64,000 nt of DNA from Polyodon spathula (taxonomy: Eukaryota > Chordata > Actinopteri > Acipenseriformes > Polyodontidae), in the NCBI RefSeq assembly GCF_017654505.1, contig NC_054572.1:1246864-1310863 (forward strand). The letters are read 5' to 3'. How positions within the stretch are numbered: the first letter of the stretch is position 1; every line of letters starts with the position of its first letter. The notes beneath the pieces are model-generated. The model searched no databases. It was not told where the DNA came from and was given only the letters and a program-made list of their open reading frames with translations. The position numbers were made by a program, and so were the translations under genes. Below are positions 1 to 14,424 of the stretch, piece by piece.

Positions 1-377
1 TGGGGGACTTAAGCACCTAACGAACAATGAAATTTCAAAGCCCTGGGACAGGACAATTAAGCAGCAGGCTTAGCCGATGATGAAAATTTATTGCTATCTA
101 ATACATATTTCTATTTTCTGAACACTAACCAATTTGAATGTGATTAAGGAAGGGGTATTGGAGGGGGGGGGGGTGTTCATTAAAGTATAGCTACTATAGT
201 CATCTATATTGGAGTGCTTTTTGATGTTAAATTACAAATGTTATTTATTGTCTTTCCTCTGTGTGTTATTTCTTTAGTTCCTCTTAAATGGGTTTAACCC
301 TGTTTACTCCAGGTAATGTCTAATGATGTTCAAAAAAGTCCACATGGATTTAACCCAAAGGAATGCTGATATATATC
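1..377. other. Non-coding stretch with short G11 run
   Basis: AT-rich unique sequence with no supportable gene. A run of 11 G lies at 163-173. Nothing else is recognised. Confidence 0.6.
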
Positions 378-449
378 ATCTTCTTCTTCTTCTTCTTCTT
401 CTTCTTCTTCTTCTTCTTCTTCTTCTTCTTCTTCTTCTTCTTCTTCTTT
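378..449. repeat. (CTT)n trinucleotide microsatellite
   Basis: About 24 uninterrupted TTC/CTT units. The poly-Leu and poly-Phe reading frames across it are repeat translations, not proteins. Confidence 0.97.
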
Positions 450-2008
<1,559 letters not shown>

Positions 2009-2011
<3 letters not shown>

Positions 2012-2842
2012 TATTTTAATTTTACTCTTTGAAAAAATGACGCGAAACAGTTTTTAGTTTTTTTAACAACAACAGAGATAAATGTCCATTAATAAACACA
2101 GTAAATATTGCAATGTAATGGTAGCTGTTGATTCATAATAATGTACTGTTTATGCAATCAATCATATTTATTGATGCATACACTACCACACTTCTTCATA
2201 TTTACCTACACACATGAAGGCGTATCATGAACGGATACATGACTGCAAATATTAATACGTGTTGAAAAATACAGTTGGAAAACACAGGCACGTCAGCTGG
2301 TTTTGTTACATTGTATATGCACTTTCAACAAAATGATACAATCTGGAAAATAGCTTGTTCAATACATGTTATTATAATGTAGTGAGGTCCACCCTCACAA
2401 TCACAGAATTATGGGCTAAAAGCATCCCCTCCAACTATACCAATTTGTCTGGTACAATGCCGGCTGTCTTACTCTGGTACCTGATCCTCACAGCTTGATA
2501 GTGTGAACCCAATTTTGAAGACCACTCTGTCCCAAGCAGGCTGACAGACTACGTTTTGTTGTGATATAACTTGTTAAAAACATATTTTAAAACAAACATT
2601 ATGGTCTTCTATGCAATCTCACTAGAATTTGAAACATATAGTACAGCCAAAAAAAATAAACAAAACTACTTGATCACAATCGAGGTAAACACAGCTATTA
2701 CCTTGATAAACTAAACCCCCTCCATAAAATAAACACTCACTCTGAAAAATAAAAACACTGCATTCCTGCCTGTAGCTGCATCTCTAATGTGTAGTTTTGA
2801 GTTTAAATGGCAAAACAGCTACCTTAAAGTGATGTAACCTTA

Positions 2843-2873
<31 letters not shown>

Positions 2874-4352
2874 TAGTGTAGCTATTTTCATCTGTCAAAT
2901 GTTGGAGGGCATGTAAAATTGCATGCAGTAAATATTAGTAAACAGTAATTAAAGTTTGTCTAGGTGTACTTAGTGGCGTGTAATTTGAAGTGCATGTGAA
3001 ACTCTTGAGTCTGATCCACACACGTTTCTACAGAATGTTTTCAATGCCCAGTGTTTCAGGCAGGTATGTCAAGCTCCCCGAGTGTGGGCAGGGTGCCAGC
3101 GGCAGCAGTACTGAGCACAAGTGTGAGATTGTGCGCCGGGTGCCCTGGGAGAGCGGTGCACTTCACAGAACTGCAGGTGAGCCAACGTTTCAAACCCACA
3201 TCCTTTCGGATGTAATCTGAAAGCTTTAAGAGATTTGGGAGATTCCATATATGGGGCTGAAACGTATTAGCGAAAAATCCAGGCTGAGGTAGTACTTCTA
3301 ACAACTGGCAGAAAATGATGTAAAGAGAGAAAATTGACATTTCAAGCAAATACAAGCTTTCATTTTGAATGACAGTTTGACAATCTGTATTGGTGTAATG
3401 CACAGGGGTAGGTGACGTCTGAGGGACCTTTTTTACATATTTGGTCTAATTGAACTAGTACTCTATTATAACGTATGCCTACTTTATATTTTGTAAGTTA
3501 TAAGGTAAAGGTCAAATAGATGTTTTTGCTAATAAAACAGTACAACAAACAACTAGATATTGAAAAAAGCTACACAGCTACAGCAAAGGGCCCTGCTCTG
3601 TCTTGTCTTTCTTTTCAAACTTTCAAGGCTAAAATCTGGTACAAAGAGTATTTTCATGTTCAAATGACTGTTTGTGGAATATTGTCGTTCAGCTCATATT
3701 GTTTTAGAGAACTGGGTATGGTGTATTCGTTTTGACTGGTTTATCTATTTTAAAATAGACTCTTGAGGTTAAGCTGTCTCTTCTTATAAAAGGGTGACAC
3801 CCCGTAAAGGCAGATTGAGACAATACGTGAAATAATCATGCAATATTATACAAAAGCTAGAGCAAAAAGAAATGGAACAGAAATTTAAAGGAGTGCAAGA
3901 GAATGTTTTAAAATACATTTTCTTCCCTTTTTTTTTTAGTAGTTTCAGAGAGCGTTTACCAGCTTGTTTTCTTTCTCAAATGCGCTCTTTAACCTGAGAG
4001 AATCTTTATACATATACACGTGCTCTTTCAAAAACGGTTTTGTAAATAATTGCTTGTGCAAAAAACTAATGTGTAGCGTTTTTATTTTTAAAGGAAAAAG
4101 CACCCCCTTTCCCCAACATGAGACGGCAGGGTGAAAACAGACACTGCATCTTGAAGACACCTTCTCTTCATTCAAGCTGAATGATGCTGAATATTTAGCA
4201 CTTCATTTCTTCCTGTGCGAACGGTGGTGAGTTTGAATGTGATTATTAAGGGAAATGACTTGGTCTGATCAGATATCCTTGCATTTTAATTTGTGACCCA
4301 TTTTACCTCTTAGCACTGGTATTCCTAAGGGACAAGAGCATATAAAACACCT

Positions 4353-4354
<2 letters not shown>
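2009..4354. other. Unique non-coding stretch with an AAT array
   Basis: Mostly AT-rich unique sequence. It holds an (AAT)n array at 2842-2873 and a GC-rich island at about 3050-3180 that is listed separately as a weak exon or conserved-element candidate. Nothing else is recognised. Confidence 0.55.
3060..3177 (+). other. GC-rich island with splice-like borders (weak exon candidate)
   Basis: This island is clearly richer in GC than its flanks. It is preceded by a pyrimidine-containing GTTTCAG and followed by CTGCAG|GTGAGC, which fits an acceptor and a donor. One frame across it reads as Ser/Pro/Ala-rich and then CAGCPGRAVHF, with a Cys pair; a second frame is also open. The minus strand is open too (115 codons), so openness alone says little. 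I do not recognise a protein. A conserved non-coding element or an old repeat is equally possible. Confidence 0.15.

Positions 4355-4426
<72 letters not shown>
4355..4426. repeat. (TA)n microsatellite
   Basis: About 36 uninterrupted TA units. The Tyr-Ile reading frame on the minus strand is a repeat translation. Confidence 0.97.
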
Positions 4427-4428
<2 letters not shown>

Positions 4429-4583
4429 TATAGCATAAGATAAGTACAATACCCATATTGATGACCTTGCCAACGGGAGGATGAGGTGGTGTCGTATTCT
4501 TGAAACAATTAAAGTTTCTGTTATCTTTGAAGCAGGTTTGTCTTCATCTGAGGTTGTGAGGCCCAATGACCTTGTAGTAAAAT

Positions 4584-4889
4584 GGTAATAATTTAAATTG
4601 TGTCTCTAATCACTGTGTATTTACCCTATCGTAATACACTGCTATAACCCTATTAATAACCCAAAATCTAAACCTCACTCTCACCCTCATCCTAACCCCA
4701 ACTCTAACCCTAACCCACTGTAACCCTAACCCTTTTCTGATACAATTGTGTACTTACAAAAAGATTTACACATTCCGTACATTGTAGCTATTCATAATAA
4801 CATTGTAATAATGTGTTAGTTAACATGTATTTACTAAGTAACTATTATGTAAATACACATTAATTAGAGATACAATGTAAAATGTTACA
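4584..4889 (+). mobile_element. Palindromic MITE with degenerate telomere-like core, copy A
   Basis: Two inverted arms flank a C-rich hexamer core. The left end reads GGTAATAATTT followed by GTGTCTCTAATCACTG. The right end is its imperfect inverse complement (TAATTAGAGATACAATG...AATGTTAC). The core at about 4645-4734 is a decayed CCCTAA array (CCTAACCCC, CTCTAACCC, CCCTAACCC) and ends in the AACCCTTTTCTG junction also seen in copy B. The left arm is shortened compared with copy D. The element has no coding capacity, so it would need a transposase from elsewhere. The short A-rich flanks on both sides are compatible with, but do not prove, a target duplication. Confidence 0.75.
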
Positions 4890-5576
4890 AAAAATATATT
4901 TTAAAATAGCACAGAAACAGTATGTTGTACACTTCCTTAGGTTTAATCCTTTTGACAAAACCAAAAAAAGAGAAAAATGTTTGTGCCATTCATCTTTGAA
5001 TTCTAAAAAAACAGCAGCAGTAGCAGCAGCACTGTGCAGGGCATGAAATCCATTTTTGCACAATGCTAACGCTTTAATCGTTGGATCTTGGACCTTTTCT
5101 TAACCATCCCTAAGTTCAGAAGATATTTTTTTCTGAAGAGACAGTTTTGGGGTTTGCTTGGCAAAGTCCTCACATCCATGATTAAGGAGGGAATTTGCAG
5201 AATACCCTGCTTGCATATTATCAGTTTTACAATTAAGCAACACAGCAGATAACCTCTGAATTTTATACTTTGCCACTGGCATTAATCGCTTTAAAACTGT
5301 GCCCACGGTGCTTCTAGATGCAATTATACTACCGGGATTTATTTCTAATTAACATGCATACAGAGCAATTTAGACGAGAACAAGATGTTTTTGTTTGACT
5401 GCTTCTGGCTCATTTTTCTCAGCTAAAAAGAATCTTTGATGGCATGGTTAATTGACTGTTCCCCTCGCACACGCACATGCACAAGTACACAAACACAGTA
5501 TACTATGAACACTTTATAAATGATCAATCACAACGAATGATTAATCTGTTAATATGATACTATTGTGTATTTGCTT
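4890..5576. other. Unique non-coding stretch
   Basis: AT-rich sequence with a short AGC-rich patch near 5012-5030. No gene or element is recognised. Confidence 0.55.
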
Positions 5577-5580
5577 TTGA

Positions 5581-5656
<76 letters not shown>
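5577..5656. repeat. (TTA)n trinucleotide microsatellite
   Basis: About 25 uninterrupted ATT/TTA units. Confidence 0.97.
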
Positions 5657-5899
5657 GTACACAGTCCAACCAGAAAAACTTACTAGGTTTCCTGTGGGAA
5701 GGATGAAAAACTTCAATTGAATAAGTCAAGTTGACAAGTTTTGGCTAGTATTTCACTGATTTCATAATTGGTCCCTTCTGGGCTATCTTAAAGCATGCTT
5801 GTGTCATCTCATCCAATACTATGCATAAATAGAGAAGGCTTTGGTCCCCAGACCTGTCAATACTTAAACAAAATGAATTAACCACATACAGATATACCT

Positions 5900-6790
5900 A
5901 CATACAGGAGAAGAAAACTAGAAATCAGACCTGGGCTATTATTACTTTATATGGTGAATCACTTAACAAACTTTCCTCCTATATTTAGGTATATGGTTTT
6001 ATGAGCATCTTACATGTAATTATCACATTGATAAACTGCTTTCAAAATTAGGACCTAAACTAGGTTTCCTTTTAAGGAATAAGAAGTTGTTTTTCTCAGG
6101 CTGGCAGATTAAAGTTAGTGACTGTTACTATTTGTTTTGGACTGTGGTGGTTTTATCTATCAGTTTGCTTCCAAGCAGTCTTTGTAAAAATTGGATGCAA
6201 TATATAATTCATGCTGCCGTATTGTTTTTAAGGTGTCCTTTTTTGACACATCATTGCCAGATGTATAAATAACTTGGATGGTTCTCACTGTCAAATCAAA
6301 GTCCTTTTCACGGGTATTGCTTCGTTTTTAAAGTTATTAAAGGTATGGTTCCTGGTTATCTTAATTCTTTGGTCAAAAAGGTCAATCCTGGCTATAGTTT
6401 GTGATCTCGTGATTCTGGTAGTTTGGATACAGACACAATTAGGAGAATTTGATTTTTCTTATCGACTCCCAAAAACCTGGAACACTTTTTCATATGGTTT
6501 AAGAATGGAATTTGATAACCTCTCATTTTTTTGGTTATAAAGAGCGGATTAGGGATTTGCTGAAAACTCCTTGCCATTGCTTTTCTTTTAATCCAAGTTG
6601 AAAAAGACCATGCTGTGTTACTGGTCCTTTGTTTATTTGTTGTTACTGTCTAAGGCTGTACCACGCATATATTAATTGTGTTGTTTTATGTATGATTGTG
6701 TCTGTGTATGACAGGACCTCCTTGTAAATGAGGCCTCAGCCTCAAAGGGTTAATTTCCTGTATAAATAAATAAATACATATAAATACATA
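5900..6790 (+). mobile_element. 5'-truncated L2-clade LINE: reverse transcriptase C-terminus plus 3' tail
   Basis: Reading along the plus strand gives ordered blocks typical of the thumb and C-terminal part of L2-clade ORF2. At 5982 comes YLGIWFYEHLT, then HIDKLLSKL, LGFLLRNKK, LPSSLCKN, and RCPFLTHHC by 6255. From 6333 comes VIKGMVPGYLNSLV and then SRDSG; from 6445 comes FSYRLPKTWN and then the final SFF region near 6530. The frame is intact from 5982 to the stop at 6270-6272. It then alternates between two frames with an in-frame stop near 6390, so the copy is dead. The 3' end has the CTTGTAAATGAGG...CTCAAAGGG block and an ATAAATAAATA tail, as L2 elements do. The endonuclease and most of the polymerase domain are absent, which is normal for 5' truncation during target-primed insertion. 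The start at about 5900 is approximate. Confidence 0.85.
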
Positions 6791-6910
6791 CATACACATT
6801 TAATTAACCACATGCATACATGCACACACACATACAGTGATACATAAATACATACATGCACACATATTGAATTAACCACATATGCAGACATGCATACATA
6901 CATGCATAAA
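6766..6910. repeat. ATAC/CATA-rich degenerate simple repeat
   Basis: It grows out of the LINE tail. It is an irregular mix of TAAATA, CATA and ACATGC units in which AATTAACCACAT occurs twice (about 6802 and 6871), as if a segment of about 70 bp had been duplicated. Confidence 0.8.
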
Positions 6911-7317
6911 AGTAGAAAGAGGGGGAGAAGTTGTATTTTCTAAACAGCCTTGAGCTGTTGGATCAGCTGGCCCACCCCTTGTGTTGAACAATATTGATGA
7001 GATGTTTTCACTCTCAGCCTATCAGCGACGAGTGGGAGTGGCAAGCAAAACAGAACAGCCTTGTCTGTCTCCTGAGTTTTAACTACTGTCTCCTAAACAA
7101 TAAGCTGATTATCTCAAACCAGTGCTGTGGAGCTTGGACTGTGCTGTTGTCATTGGAGCGGGTCTGCAGTACAGGCTGGGGCAAGATGTTACTGTTTAAA
7201 CCCTTGGAATCCTCAAATCCGATATGCAAATACAACCCCCTCCCCTCTGCATCCTCCTGCCTCTCATTCAACTTTGGCTTGCTTTTTTCTCTACCACCCC
7301 ACCCCCACCCCCAGAGG

Positions 7318-7560
7318 GGGGTTCTGATTAATTAAATCAGTTTAAACAATTAGTCAGTTTCAATTAGCAACAGCTTTTTTTTTTCCCGCATCCCTTTATA
7401 GAAAAATTAATTAGTCAATTAGGCAATTAACATCTGAACAGGGCTTTGTGTTAACAAGCTTTTTACAAGCCGCTGTACCCTCCTGTAATAACATTGCTGC
7501 CTGGCGCTACCCAGGGACCTGCTGCACAGCAACAATCCCTGCCCTGTTTTACTATTAAAG
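7318..7560. promoter_or_regulatory. Candidate conserved non-coding block rich in homeodomain-type motifs
   Basis: At 7327-7435 there is an unusual cluster of TAATTA/AATTAG/CAATTA motifs (GATTAATTAAATCAG, CAATTAGTCAG, TTAATTAGTCAATTAGG). It is followed by balanced, complex sequence free of repeats up to about 7560. This texture is common in vertebrate developmental enhancers. The call is inferred from composition only, since no alignment was possible. Confidence 0.25.
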
Positions 7561-7711
7561 CAACCTTTTTATATCCTTTATTGTAGAATTTACACTGGTT
7601 ATCGTTTCAGTTGGGTTAGAATTTAAAGTTTCAGCTATCTTGCCTAGCTCAATATCAAGGCTTGAAGCTATTTGAATCCCATGTATCACAAAAACAAAAG
7701 CAGTTGCAGGA

Positions 7712-8075
7712 GTGCTGACCAAGGTTTTCGAATCAGTTTCTTGACTCTTATTGACACTATTATCCTAGGTTCTCTGTTTCTACTTTTGAAAATATGTTCC
7801 TTCTTTACATGATTTGTGTGCCATTTAAAATCTGCAGGTATTTCAAAGATGGTAGAAGTGCTCCCTGGGGAGAAATCACACACGGTGCTGCAGCTCAAGT
7901 TTCACTCGAGTGGTCCAGCTGTGATCAGACCGATCAGAAAAGGATTTGATGGGTTTCGATCAACTGCATTGTACCATACTTGGAACAGAAGTTTTGAATT
8001 AAAGTATAAAAAAAAAAAAAAAAAGATCTAAGATAATGCTAGAAAGAAAATAGATTTTAAAACCTTGGTCAGCAC
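7712..8075. mobile_element. Fold-back (inverted-repeat) element
   Basis: The 17-bp sequence GTGCTGACCAAGGTTTT at 7712-7728 recurs as its exact inverse complement at 8059-8075. Going inward the two arms stay alignable for about 80-90 bp (shared ATTATC.TAG and a TTC.GTTCC block ending near 7801 and 7982), with an A17 run at 8008-8024 disturbing the right arm. The middle at about 7810-7970 is unique and includes a CTGCAGCTCAAGTTTCACTCGAG stretch interrupted by variants. No transposase is encoded. This fits a decayed non-autonomous DNA transposon. The 71-codon and 70-codon frames inside are not considered genes. Confidence 0.6.
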
Positions 8076-8376
8076 AGAGTCTACAGTGAGCCTTTAATGC
8101 AACAGTAAATCTTAGATCAGGGAGTCCTGCTACAGGTGCATATGGGAGAAGAGAGTTAGAAATGTCAACTGTCCCCTGCTTTCTTATTTTCCTATATATT
8201 GATGCTCATTTTCCAAATGTATCTTGTGTACAGCGCTCTCCGTCTGATTTACAGCGTCAAAAGTTCTCCTAACTAAATTGCCATTTCAACACTTTTGTTT
8301 TAAGGTCCCTGCCCACTCACAGCAGCTCTGTAGGTGTTTCCTGAAAAATGCACTTTGTGTAGAAAAAACAGTTTGG

Positions 8377-8404
<28 letters not shown>
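8377..8404. repeat. A28 homopolymer
   Basis: A run of 28 A. It could be the tail of a retroposed sequence on the plus strand, but I do not recognise the upstream body. Confidence 0.9.
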
Positions 8405-8408
<4 letters not shown>

Positions 8409-10341
8409 CTTTTTTATTTGTTGTTTCGCTTCTTGAGCATGGCTTGAGTCATTCCTCACCCCCCATTGCTAAAGCATGCCTGCCGGACAGTAAGATTGAT
8501 AGAATGGTTTCTATAAGCTGCTGGGGGGGGGGGGCTTGTGTCCCTGGAGCTAAAACTTCAGGGAACGTAAGCAATGGGGAATGTAAACAAACTGTCAACA
8601 ACAATGTCTGTTTTCTGATAGCAGGGCAAAAAGCTATTGAAAAATTAAACACCCTTATAAAAGGATAAAGAAAGCACAGTAAAACATAGTTAGGCATAAC
8701 GCACAAACTGGTAAAGCATATTAAAACAAAATATGGTAAATCATGTTAAAGGTATAGTATAACCATGGAAAAAACAAAAATAAGGGCAGTCACCTTTTTT
8801 TATTGCACTGGTAAAATTCAACTTTGACTGAGCTACAGCTTTAAAACCACAAGTTATTCTGCTAGATATTGAACAGGACAGTCATTTAAAAAATGCATAT
8901 TATTATAAACTGTAGCAATGCCATTATTAAAAGAAAAATTTAAAAAGGAGGTTTCGATAGCTGATAACGTGCAGCCTTTGGGTTTTGCAGCTTATGGTGT
9001 CTACGAAACCCATCATGCTCTTGCTTATTAGTCTCTGATAACCAAGCCAAACCCATCCACTACCCTTTGCACTGTATGTATTAGCCTGTGTCTGAGAGGC
9101 CCTTTGGAACGTCCTCTGTCTACATTTCAAAATGCTTGCATTGTCTTCTTAGGCACAGCCTATCTGAGGTTTTTAAATTGTATATTGGGATAGAGCAACC
9201 CAAACAGAAGTTTCGTCACCAGGGATTTCTGAGTAGGCCTTCATTCTGTGTTTTCTTTTGAATTTTGTTTGATTTCGGATTCTTAATGCAGTCACTATAG
9301 CTTAAAGAGGGGTTGGCGGAGTTCAAATCACAAGCCATTCAGCCAGAGGTTGATAGGTCAGCGAGTTGAAAATGTCTTAATACTACTCTTTAAGTATGAC
9401 CTATTGTAGCTGTTCATAAACTAAACACGAAAATACTGAAGTTTGAGGTGGAGTGATTCAGTGGTCATCTTGACTAAGCCAACGCAGCGGGGTCAACGAG
9501 AGTCCAATTAAGAACGACTCCCCCCCCCATCACCCCCATGTCAATCCTGTGCCCACAAGAGAAAAACAAAACGCTCCGATTCAAATTGCATCTGTTGGCT
9601 GAACCTTGCTAACAAGTAGTAGTTTGCATTGTCAACCGGTCCTTTTAAAAAGTAAAAGAAAAAAAAGAAAAAGAGCTCTAGCTCCTTGAGAATGTTTATT
9701 TTTTCTTCCTGTCCTTCTAAACAATCCCTAAAAAGGGAGCCCAGCTGTTTATAGAATGTTTTCTGACAAAACTTGTTTTTTTCCAGAGCGACTTTCTGAG
9801 ATATCTCCACTCTGGATGACTCAGGCAAGTGCCTCACTAGAGCAAGTGTCCTGTAAAATGTGAAAGATGCATCACTAAAATATTCCTTGCAGAAATAAAG
9901 TAGGCTCCTCAATTCAAGTCATCAGGAGCCGTTTTCATTGAAATCCTTTATTTAGAAAATAGAAACTGCATGATATTTCCAGATTTGCAGGACCATTATT
10001 TTTAAAAATAACACAAACCCCCCAACAGAAATTTCTGTGTTTGTATGCAAGAGGGATTGTTGTTTGGGTCAGAGATTAAACTACCACTTTGTTTCTCACA
10101 GAAAAAGAATTTGGTACATAACTGCCATTGGTTTTAAACTTTTTTTAGTTTGCAAGTTTGCAATATAAATAAACATTATGCTTCTAAATCTCACGCACAC
10201 ACACTCACTATATATTACAGTATATGAAAAAATGTACACAAAATGTACACAAAAGATCGAAATGATAAAATGATGTATTCATTTTATTTTTAATCATTTT
10301 AATCATTTTGTGTAAATGTGTGTACACTGCAGTTATTTCAA

Positions 10342-10343
<2 letters not shown>
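8405..10343. other. Unique non-coding stretch
   Basis: No gene is recognised. It contains a G12 run at 8523-8534 and a C9 run at 9520-9528. The 123-codon minus-strand frame at 9541-9912 includes a poly-Phe stretch from an A-rich tract and resembles no family I know. Confidence 0.55.

Positions 10344-10418
<75 letters not shown>
10344..10418. repeat. (TA)n microsatellite
   Basis: About 37 TA units, uninterrupted. Confidence 0.97.
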
Positions 10419-12957
<2,539 letters not shown>

Positions 12958-13341
12958 AGTGTTCAGAATCAAAAGCTGGGCTGCAGACAGACTCCTCATT
13001 CCCCAGTAAACCACTTTTCCTCATTAAAGAAAGCAGGCCAAGTTACTGAGGGGTGTCAGGAAGTATTGACGGCAGCCTCTACCTTCATTTAAGGGACTTT
13101 AAAATCCTTTCTTTACACAAGATAACCATCGTCCCCAAGTAATCTGATAATTCACTCTGTAAAACACTAACACATCTTTAATTTTATACACTGAGAACCT
13201 TGTTTTGACTGCTAGGAGTCTTTCTGGCAAGCGCTCAGGATCTGATAATGATATACGAGTGCCAAAATGTTCAGCTTTTTTTTTTTTTCTTTTTGTTTGC
13301 TTATAATTCCAGTCGCATTTATTTAAAGACTATCGGAGCAA

Positions 13342-13376
13342 GGGGGGGGAGCAAGGGGGGGGGGGGGGGGGGGGGG
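13342..13376. repeat. G8 and G22 homopolymers
   Basis: G8 at 13342-13349, then GAGCAA, then G22 at 13355-13376. Strong G-quadruplex potential on the plus strand. Confidence 0.95.
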
Positions 13377-13404
13377 TCAGGAAGGGATTAACTTTCCTTA
13401 AAAT

Positions 13405-13455
13405 AGAAAGAAAGAAAGAAAGAAAGAAAAGAAAGAAAAAAAGAAAGAAAGAAAG
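13405..13455. repeat. (GAAA)n microsatellite
   Basis: AAAG units with two A-rich interruptions. It lies 28 bp after the G22 run, so this is an 80-bp purine-rich zone. Confidence 0.95.
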
Positions 13456-13525
13456 AGATCCCTTAACCCTTTAGAACTTGTTCTGATCGCATTGATTGCA
13501 ACTCTGAAAGTCCTCAGTGGAAAGG

Positions 13526-14059
13526 CTACTTAATCCAAAGAAAGGCTTCCTGCCAGCCCAGTACAATAGGCTGCTGACCATGTATATCATTGGGCTCAAG
13601 TTTAGCTGTGCTGCCAGTGGGATCATAGCCATGCAAGACACTGGGGTTGCCCTTAATGGCAATAAAGAAACAGGCTGCCCCCTGGGACTGAAGGAAATGT
13701 AGGTAAGTGGCCCTCTTTATTGATTGCTTTAGAGCTTGGAGCTGAGGGGACAGGTGGTAGCAATGGGGGAGTCTGCAGCAGTATCCGCACACCTCTCCAT
13801 TATGGCAGGTCAACTCCCCCCATAGTGTAGAGTAGCACTTGGTACACACTGACATGCACTTAGTAATCTGCACACTGCAGCATATAAGTATGTGGAGTAC
13901 GTATCCGTGTGAATGGAACATGCAACTTTGGTAGCGTGCTGAATACTGAGAACCCGTCTTTAAACAATCACAGCTCATTGCACATGTATGTGACACTGTC
14001 TTCTGGGAGAACTCCACCAGTATGCTACACATTGTGTTGTATTCACATACTCCTGGCAT
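13526..14059 (-). other. Unidentified Cys-rich open frame (177 codons), doubtful
   Basis: This is the longest open frame in the window that is not made of simple repeats. It has 17 Cys, with a dense cluster in the middle (ILICCSVQITKCMSVCTKC and CGYCC), and ends at a stop near 13526. There is no signal peptide, no recognised domain and no splice evidence. Parts of the region are open in two other frames and on the other strand, and an AATAAA lies inside it on the minus strand. It could be a chance frame, an old gene fragment or a repeat. I do not assign a function. Confidence 0.15.
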
Positions 14060-14099
14060 ATACCTAGCGATTCTGCTCTTTTCTTTAATTTCATTATAT

Positions 14100-14424
14100 G
14101 GTAAGGCTTTACATTAACTATCTCTAATTACTGTGCATTTCTATAGTAGCTACTGTAATTACAATGTTATTATGCAGAGTTACAATGTACTTAATGTATG
14201 AATCTTTTTGCACGTTATAACCCTAACCCTAACCCTATCCCTAACCCTAACCCAACCCTTTTCTGTTATAATTGTCTACTTACATATAGCATACAAAAAG
14301 ACGTATGCATTAGGTCCATTGTAAGTATGCATAACAGCATTGTAATTGTGTGTAAGCACATAGGTGTTTACTATGTACTACGTAAATACACAGTCATTAG
14401 AGACACTTAATGCAAAGTGTTAGC
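14100..14424 (+). mobile_element. Palindromic MITE with telomeric core, copy B (most complete)
   Basis: The left arm (14100-14218) starts GGTAAGGCTTTACATTAA and contains ATCTCTAATTACTG. The right arm (14260-14424) is its inverse complement and ends TTAATGCAAAGTGTTAGC. The core at 14219-14259 is CCCTAA hexamers with one CCCTAT variant. Aligning the arms shows the same order of blocks: terminal 45 bp, AATTACAATG..GTTATGCAT, TTACAATG, CTTTTTG. The right arm has extra sequence next to the core (TTCTGTTATAATTGTC... TACTTACATATAGC) that the left arm lacks, so the element is asymmetric. TTATAT flanks it on both sides (14094-14099 and 14425-14430), a possible 6-bp target duplication, though the flank is AT-rich. 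It has no coding capacity. Confidence 0.8.
14219..14259 (+). repeat. Interstitial telomeric (CCCTAA)n core of copy B
   Basis: About seven CCCTAA hexamers, one of them CCCTAT, between ATAA and the AACCCTTTTCTG junction. They match the vertebrate telomere repeat read on the C-rich strand. Confidence 0.95.

Noticed and set aside
9541..9912. 123-codon minus-strand open frame
   Set aside because: It includes a poly-Phe stretch from an A-rich tract and matches no family; composition is that of non-coding DNA.
13517..13710. Plus-strand frame ending near a GTAAGT donor-like site
   Set aside because: A stop codon sits immediately before the GTAAGT, and the peptide resembles no family I know.
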